Origin: Bacteroidota bacterium
GTDB lineage: Bacteria; Bacteroidota; Bacteroidia; Bacteroidales; P3
Length of the DNA stretch: 10,699 nt
Direction of reading: 5' to 3'
Assembly (NCBI GenBank): GCA_030540495.1
Contig: JAUNWC010000026.1
Span: forward strand, 1-10,699
The notes beneath the pieces were generated by a model, which saw only the letters and a list, made by a program, of their open reading frames with translations, was not told the DNA's origin and did no database searches. Made by a program: the position numbers and the translations under genes. Shown piece by piece: positions 7,278 through 10,699 of this stretch; position 1 is the first letter of the stretch; the number at the start of each line of letters is the position of its first letter.

Positions 7278-7374
7278 AAGAAAGTAAAAATAAGATACGG
7301 ACAAACATGGGCTATGGGTGGTGAATATACAGTACAGTAAGGAGTAAAGAACATAAAGTAAAATATTAAACACT

Positions 7375-8325
7375 ATGAAAATAATAAAAACAATGCTTGT
7401 GCTGACATTTGCATTAATTACTAATTTTGTCTTAGCACAGCAAATAAAAACGGTGAAAATGGAATATGTAACATTAAACAACGGAGTGCAAATGCCTATA
7501 GCAGGTTTTGGCACACTTAACCTTCAACAAGATAGTTGTGCAGAAAAGGTTGCTATGGCAATTCGCAAGGGCTATAGACTTATAGATGCTGCCCGCAACT
7601 ATGCCAATGAGGTAGAAGTTGGCAAGGGTATTAGGATGAGCGGTATTGACCGCAAAGAACTTTTCATTACCTCTAAACTTTGGATTAAGGATGCAGGGTA
7701 CGAGACAACGCTGAAGGCTTTTCAGAAGACACTTGATAGATTAGGGCTTGATTATCTTGACCTCTATCTTATACACCAACCATTTGGCGATATTTATGGT
7801 ACATGGAGAGCAATGGAAGAACTCTATCGTCAAGGCAAAATTCGTGCAATAGGAGTAAGCAACTTCGAAGGAGATAGGCTTATTGACCTTATCTATCACA
7901 ATGAGATAAAGCCCGCTGTTAATCAGATAGAAATCAATCCATATAATCAACAGATGGTTGATGTTGCTGTATGCAAGGAATTTGGCGTACAGGCAGAGGC
8001 TTGGGGGCCACTTGGACAGATGCGCCGTCCTGAGTTGTTAGAAGAGCCTGTACTTGTAAATATCGGCAAGAAATATGGCAAGACTCCTGCACAAATCATT
8101 TTTCGTTGGCTTACACAACGTGGCATAGTCGTGCTTTGCAAGACAGAACATGAAGCGTACATGGACGAGAATTTAAGTATATTTGACTTCCATCTTAGCG
8201 AGCAAGATATAGTAGAAATTGGCAAACTGGAGACTGGTCGTAGTATCTTTCGCACACATAGAGAGCCTGAAGATGTGAAGTGGTTCTTAGAAAAGGCTAC
8301 ACGTCCTCTGCTGGACGAGGAATAG
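7375..8325 (+). CDS. Aldo/keto reductase 3, predicted exported, altered cofactor site
   Basis: A 316-residue paralogue. A signal peptide (basic MKIIK, hydrophobic 7-20, cleavage likely after VLA-Q at 21/22) precedes a barrel starting at NNGVQMPIAGFGT. The tetrad is present: D71 and Y76 (in a variant ARNYANE instead of AQGYGNE), K101 in ITSKLW and H134 in LIHQP. The cofactor motif reads CKTEHEAYMDEN, keeping K256 but replacing Ser by T257 and the key Arg by Y262. Between 130 and 192 it is closer to reductase 1 than to its neighbour reductase 2 (shared PFGD-Y-WR, RLIDLI, NQIE). The C-terminus is about 20 residues longer. An in-frame ATG at 7459 would give a version without signal peptide; I prefer 7375 because the signal peptide is well formed and mirrors reductase 2. 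It follows reductase 2 by 97 bases without a visible promoter, and is followed by a strong terminator. Confidence 0.92.
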   Translation: MKIIKTMLVLTFALITNFVLAQQIKTVKMEYVTLNNGVQMPIAGFGTLNLQQDSCAEKVAMAIRKGYRLIDAARNYANEVEVGKGIRMSGIDRKELFITSKLWIKDAGYETTLKAFQKTLDRLGLDYLDLYLIHQPFGDIYGTWRAMEELYRQGKIRAIGVSNFEGDRLIDLIYHNEIKPAVNQIEINPYNQQMVDVAVCKEFGVQAEAWGPLGQMRRPELLEEPVLVNIGKKYGKTPAQIIFRWLTQRGIVVLCKTEHEAYMDENLSIFDFHLSEQDIVEIGKLETGRSIFRTHREPEDVKWFLEKATRPLLDEE

Positions 8326-8348
8326 GATGTGTCTAAAGTACCTATATC

Positions 8349-8410
8349 ATTTGCCGAGTCAATGTGTTATTGGAAACTACATTGTCTTGGCAAATTTCTT
8401 TTTGTTTTTT
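8349..8410 (+). terminator. Terminator of the reductase 2-3 transcription unit
   Basis: A 17-position stem (8349-8365 with 8379-8395, one G-T wobble and one T-T mismatch) around a 13-base loop, followed by a T-rich tract with only a C and a G in it (8395-8410). It starts 23 bases after the reductase 3 stop codon. Confidence 0.8.
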
Positions 8411-8416
8411 CACTAT

Positions 8417-8434
8417 ATGTTATTGTGATAACAT
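8417..8434. repeat. Small perfect inverted repeat between two terminators
   Basis: ATGTTAT-TGTG-ATAACAT, 7-bp arms with a 4-base centre. No T run follows on either strand, so it is not a terminator by itself. Purpose unknown; it may be chance in AT-rich DNA. Confidence 0.3.
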
Positions 8435-8443
8435 CGCTGAAAG

Positions 8444-8483
8444 AAAAAGGTAGGTTTCAAAAACAATGTTTTTGAAACCTACC
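8444..8483 (-). terminator. Terminator of the inositol-3-phosphate synthase gene
   Basis: A perfect 16-bp stem (8449-8464 with 8468-8483) with a 3-base loop, followed on the minus strand by TTTTTCTTT (8440-8448 on plus as A-rich). It begins 24 bases beyond the stop codon at 8508 and faces the reductase terminator, so the convergent units are insulated from each other. Confidence 0.87.
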
Positions 8484-8507
8484 AAAAAACGTTATTGAAA
8501 AATGAGA

Positions 8508-9659
8508 TTATTTCTTTACTTGAGAACGTGTCATATCTGTTAGTCTTCTTGCAGAAAGTTCTCTACATTCAAATTCTGCATCCTCAAAGGTCATTGGTTG
8601 AGGAGGAGTTTTTTGAGTGAAAGCACTTGCACCTCTCAAAGAACCACATATACCCAACTCTCTTGCTACCTTTAAGTAACGTATTGCATCTATAACAACG
8701 CCAGCAGAGTTTGGAGAATCTATAACAGAAAGTCTTGCATCAAAGGTAACAGGTGAGCCACCAAAACCTTCTAATTCCAAATGGAAATTTGCTATTTTGT
8801 TATCCTTGTAGTAGGACATATAGTTGCTTGGTCCTGCAAACAAGAAGGAATCTCCAACAGGTATTCCTCTTATATCGTTTTGACAACGAATAACATTTTC
8901 TTTTGAAATCTTCTTTGACTTCAATCTATTTTGGTTCAACATATTCATAAAGTCAGTATTACCACCAACATTTTCTTGAATATGACATTTTACCTTATGA
9001 CCACGAGCAAAAGCCAATTCTTGCAACATTTGAGAAAGAATAGAGGCTCCAAATTGAGATTTCATATCGTCTCCTATCAAAGGCAAGCCTGCATCAATAA
9101 ATTTTTGTTCCCATTCAGGGTCGGAAGCAATAAAAACAGGAATGCAATTGCAAAAAGCAACTCCCGCATCTATAGCACATTGAGCATAAAACTTAACCGC
9201 TTCTTCTGAACCCACAGGCATATAGTCTATAAGTATATCAGCCTTTGTCTCTTTCAATACCTTTACAACATCCACCTCGGGAGTTTCATTGTCTATAACA
9301 AATGTAGTATCCTCAGGGTATTTTTCATAGTCTAACATATGAGGAGAAACACCGTCAAGAACAGGTGCTTTCATAACCACGACATTGCTTTTTGGAAATT
9401 TATCTGGCTCTACAATGTTTATTGTACAATTAGGCTTGGCATAAATGGCTTTATCAAGTGTCTTACCAACCTTTCTCTTGTCTATATCAAAGGCTGCAAC
9501 AACCTCAATATCCTGTGCCGTATAGCCACCAATACTCTTTGCCATCATTCCCTCTGGAGCATTACTATTGTTTTCTCTGTGAGAATAGTATTCCAATCCT
9601 TGAATAAGAGATGAGGCACAGTTGCCTATACCAGCAATTGCTATTCTTATCTTTTCCAT
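8508..9659 (-). CDS. ino1: Inositol-3-phosphate synthase (myo-inositol-1-phosphate synthase)
   Basis: NAD-dependent cytoplasmic enzyme converting glucose 6-phosphate to 1D-myo-inositol 3-phosphate, the first step of inositol synthesis. The 383-residue length fits the short bacterial/archaeal class (Mycobacterium Ino1 about 367), not the 500-residue eukaryotic class. The N-terminal Rossmann motif is GIGNCASSL (10-18). The catalytic domain has GDDMKSQFGAS (197-207), ENVGGNTDF (229-237) and the SPNSAGVVIDAIR segment (315-327). In Bacteroides thetaiotaomicron the homologue BT_1526 sits in an inositol-lipid cluster and supplies phosphatidylinositol and inositol sphingolipid synthesis. Here the neighbours are unrelated: convergent reductase 3 on one side and a membrane protein operon on the other. 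It looks monocistronic, with its own promoter and terminator. Confidence 0.95.
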   Translation of the reverse strand: MEKIRIAIAGIGNCASSLIQGLEYYSHRENNSNAPEGMMAKSIGGYTAQDIEVVAAFDIDKRKVGKTLDKAIYAKPNCTINIVEPDKFPKSNVVVMKAPVLDGVSPHMLDYEKYPEDTTFVIDNETPEVDVVKVLKETKADILIDYMPVGSEEAVKFYAQCAIDAGVAFCNCIPVFIASDPEWEQKFIDAGLPLIGDDMKSQFGASILSQMLQELAFARGHKVKCHIQENVGGNTDFMNMLNQNRLKSKKISKENVIRCQNDIRGIPVGDSFLFAGPSNYMSYYKDNKIANFHLELEGFGGSPVTFDARLSVIDSPNSAGVVIDAIRYLKVARELGICGSLRGASAFTQKTPPQPMTFEDAEFECRELSARRLTDMTRSQVKK

Positions 9660-9746
9660 TTATTACGTTATTTTTTTAAATACATTACTTTCTTTAAACA
9701 TAAGGCATAGTAACATCAAAAAACATACCCTTTCATAAATATCTTG

Positions 9747-9776
9747 CAAAAATACAAATTCTTTGCAACATCCAAA
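9747..9776 (-). promoter_or_regulatory. Promoter of ino1
   Basis: Minus strand TTTG (9773-9776), an 18-base spacer, then TATTTTTG (9747-9754). Both boxes match fully but the spacer is one base shorter than the usual 19-21. The leader would be about 80 bases; no recognisable riboswitch fold was found in it. Confidence 0.6.
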
Positions 9777-9831
9777 ATATAAAATACAAATATTTTTACA
9801 TCAAATCAAATTCAAACTCAGCATAAAAGAC

Positions 9832-9876
9832 AGAAAAGTTTTAGATTTTTTCTATTGCACCCTAAAAACTTTTTCT
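9832..9876 (-). terminator. Possible weak terminator after the Cys-rich membrane protein gene
   Basis: Imperfect inverted repeat (9832-9844 with 9862-9876, two single-base bulges) located 13 bases past the stop codon at 9889. The T run that follows on the minus strand is short and interrupted, so termination is uncertain. Confidence 0.35.
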
Positions 9877-9888
9877 GAAATAATCTTC

Positions 9889-10599
9889 TTACTTGCTATG
9901 CTTGAACATATTTTTAAAATACCTAAGATGCCACACAATATGTATTATTGCTACTATGGTCATAACTATTCCAAAATCTACATGGAGTTTTAACACAGTC
10001 ATATAATTCATAGCCCAACCATACATTTTTGCCAAAACTATGTAAATTCCTAAAAGACAAGAAACCAAACAAGTAAGCAGAAGAATAAGATTCCATATTT
10101 TTCTGTGAGTTGCTTTTTTCAAAATCTTATACTTAACCAAAGCAACTGAGCAAAAATAAAGAACAAGTGTTAGCACTAACAACAACCAAAAATGATATGG
10201 GCTAAGCGAGTGAGACTTTATAGGTTTGGTTTGTGATGTGTTGCTAACAGAAGTTTGCATTTCAGTTATTGATTCTGTTAAAAAATTCTCTGTTTCGTTT
10301 GATTCTTGCGTGGAAACTTGTTTTGTTTCTTTATTATCCGTCGCTTTTATAACCTTAGGCTCTGCAATGGGTGGCGGAGTTTTGTATTCTTTTTCTGTCT
10401 TTTCTTGCTTTGTGTTTTCTTGTTTCTGATTGGTCAATAGAGAATAATCGCAATAGCCATCTCCATTGTTATCAGTAAACAAACCACAATATCCTGTGCA
10501 GTCTTCCCTACCTCCAAAAGGACATTGAGAAGTATCCTGCTGAGCGTATGCTATAGCAAATAGAAATAAAACAGAAAATAAAACCAATATTTTTTTCAT
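9889..10599 (-). CDS. Membrane protein with exported Cys/calcium-loop segment and His-bearing helices, unknown function
   Basis: The 236-residue product starts with a signal peptide (MKK, hydrophobic 4-17, cleavage likely after AYA-Q). The next segment (26-51) has four cysteines, C26, C34, C38 and C50, and a loop D43-x-N45-x-D47-G-x-C-D resembling a calcium-binding EF/thrombospondin type 3 loop. A low-complexity Lys/Glu/Thr/Gln linker (54-128) follows. The C-terminal half has three predicted membrane helices (about 134-155, 168-190, 204-226). Histidines H136, H206, H220 and H224 near or in the helices could bind heme, as in DUF4405-like cytochrome b-type domains. The Cys/Asp segment recalls short motifs I associate with membrane proteins encoded beside 4Fe-4S ferredoxin-type genes, but I cannot assign a family firmly. 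It starts 6 bases after the stop of the upstream partial gene, so it is the second or later gene of an operon. Confidence 0.85.
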   Translation of the reverse strand: MKKILVLFSVLFLFAIAYAQQDTSQCPFGGREDCTGYCGLFTDNNGDGYCDYSLLTNQKQENTKQEKTEKEYKTPPPIAEPKVIKATDNKETKQVSTQESNETENFLTESITEMQTSVSNTSQTKPIKSHSLSPYHFWLLLVLTLVLYFCSVALVKYKILKKATHRKIWNLILLLTCLVSCLLGIYIVLAKMYGWAMNYMTVLKLHVDFGIVMTIVAIIHIVWHLRYFKNMFKHSK

Positions 10600-10605
10600 T
10601 ACGAA

Positions 10606-10699
10606 TTATTTTGACTGATGATTTTTGCAGTCCTTATTCTCACCAGAGCAAGTTTTTGTAGAGTCTTTGCTACAAGCCTTTACTTCAGTGGTGTTATTT
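10606..10699 (-). CDS. C-terminal fragment of a Cys/Lys-rich protein, runs off the window edge
   Basis: An open frame enters from the right edge and ends with TAA at 10606-10608. The 30 visible residues include three cysteines spaced C-x7-C-x6-C within Lys-, Asp- and Ser-rich sequence, ending in NHQSK. Its stop lies 6 bases before the ATG of the membrane protein gene on the same strand, a spacing that indicates one operon. No family can be assigned from this fragment. It might be a short exported protein or the tail of a metal- or redox-active one; this is a guess. The other two minus-strand frames here contain stops. Confidence 0.55.
   Translation of the reverse strand, partial: NNTTEVKACSKDSTKTCSGENKDCKNHQSK

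Noticed and set aside
7278..7374. Small peptide gene or promoter between reductases 2 and 3
   Set aside because: The only short frame from an ATG near 7307 is five codons long, and no TAnnTTTG box is present, so the two genes are treated as one unit.
4591..8325. Recent tandem duplication or mobile-element origin for the three reductase genes
   Set aside because: The genes are well diverged in DNA and protein, no transposase, integrase or flanking repeats are present, and base composition by eye is not clearly different from neighbours.

Overview
The window is an AT-rich chromosomal segment that reads as Bacteroidota, most likely Bacteroidales. The main evidence is a set of promoters of the Bacteroidota sigma-factor type (-7 box TAnnTTTG, with a TTTG-like -33 box about 19-20 bases upstream in the clearest cases) in front of most genes, together with the absence of strong Shine-Dalgarno sequences. 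Protein features agree: a serine hydroxymethyltransferase with an extra loop, a lipoprotein flavodoxin, and signal peptides ending in A-Q. I cannot name a genus. No insertion sequence, prophage, CRISPR array or integrase is visible.

Left part (1-3700, all minus strand): housekeeping genes. These are glyA (serine/glycine and one-carbon metabolism), a TerC/Alx-type membrane protein, rsgA (30S maturation GTPase) and an initiator tRNA-fMet. The tRNA has its own promoter and its own hairpin terminator. glyA and the TerC gene also have their own promoters, so this is a series of short transcription units rather than one operon.

Centre (3700-8410): a redox cluster. A flavodoxin-like lipoprotein gene (minus) is divergent from aldo/keto reductase 1 (plus, cytoplasmic). 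An AraC-family regulator (minus) converges on reductase 1, overlapping its end by 53 bases, and is divergent from a two-gene unit encoding reductases 2 and 3. Both of these carry Sec-type signal peptides. All three reductases keep the catalytic Asp/Tyr/Lys/His residues. The arginine that normally holds the 2'-phosphate of NADPH is kept only in the cytoplasmic enzyme and is replaced by His or Tyr in the two exported ones. The layout recalls the E. coli yqhC-yqhD-dkgA carbonyl-detoxification locus. Here the predicted extracytoplasmic location of three of the four redox proteins is the striking point. A strong terminator ends the unit.

Right part (8440-10699, minus strand): a stand-alone inositol-3-phosphate synthase gene with its own promoter and terminator, which implies the organism makes inositol, probably for inositol lipids. 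Beyond it lies an operon entering from the right edge. Its visible genes encode the Cys-rich C-terminus of an unidentified protein and a membrane protein with a Cys/Asp-rich calcium-loop-like segment followed by three His-bearing membrane helices.

Several start sites were chosen from promoter position and homology rather than from the longest reading frame: reductase 1 at 4591 and the AraC regulator at 6310.
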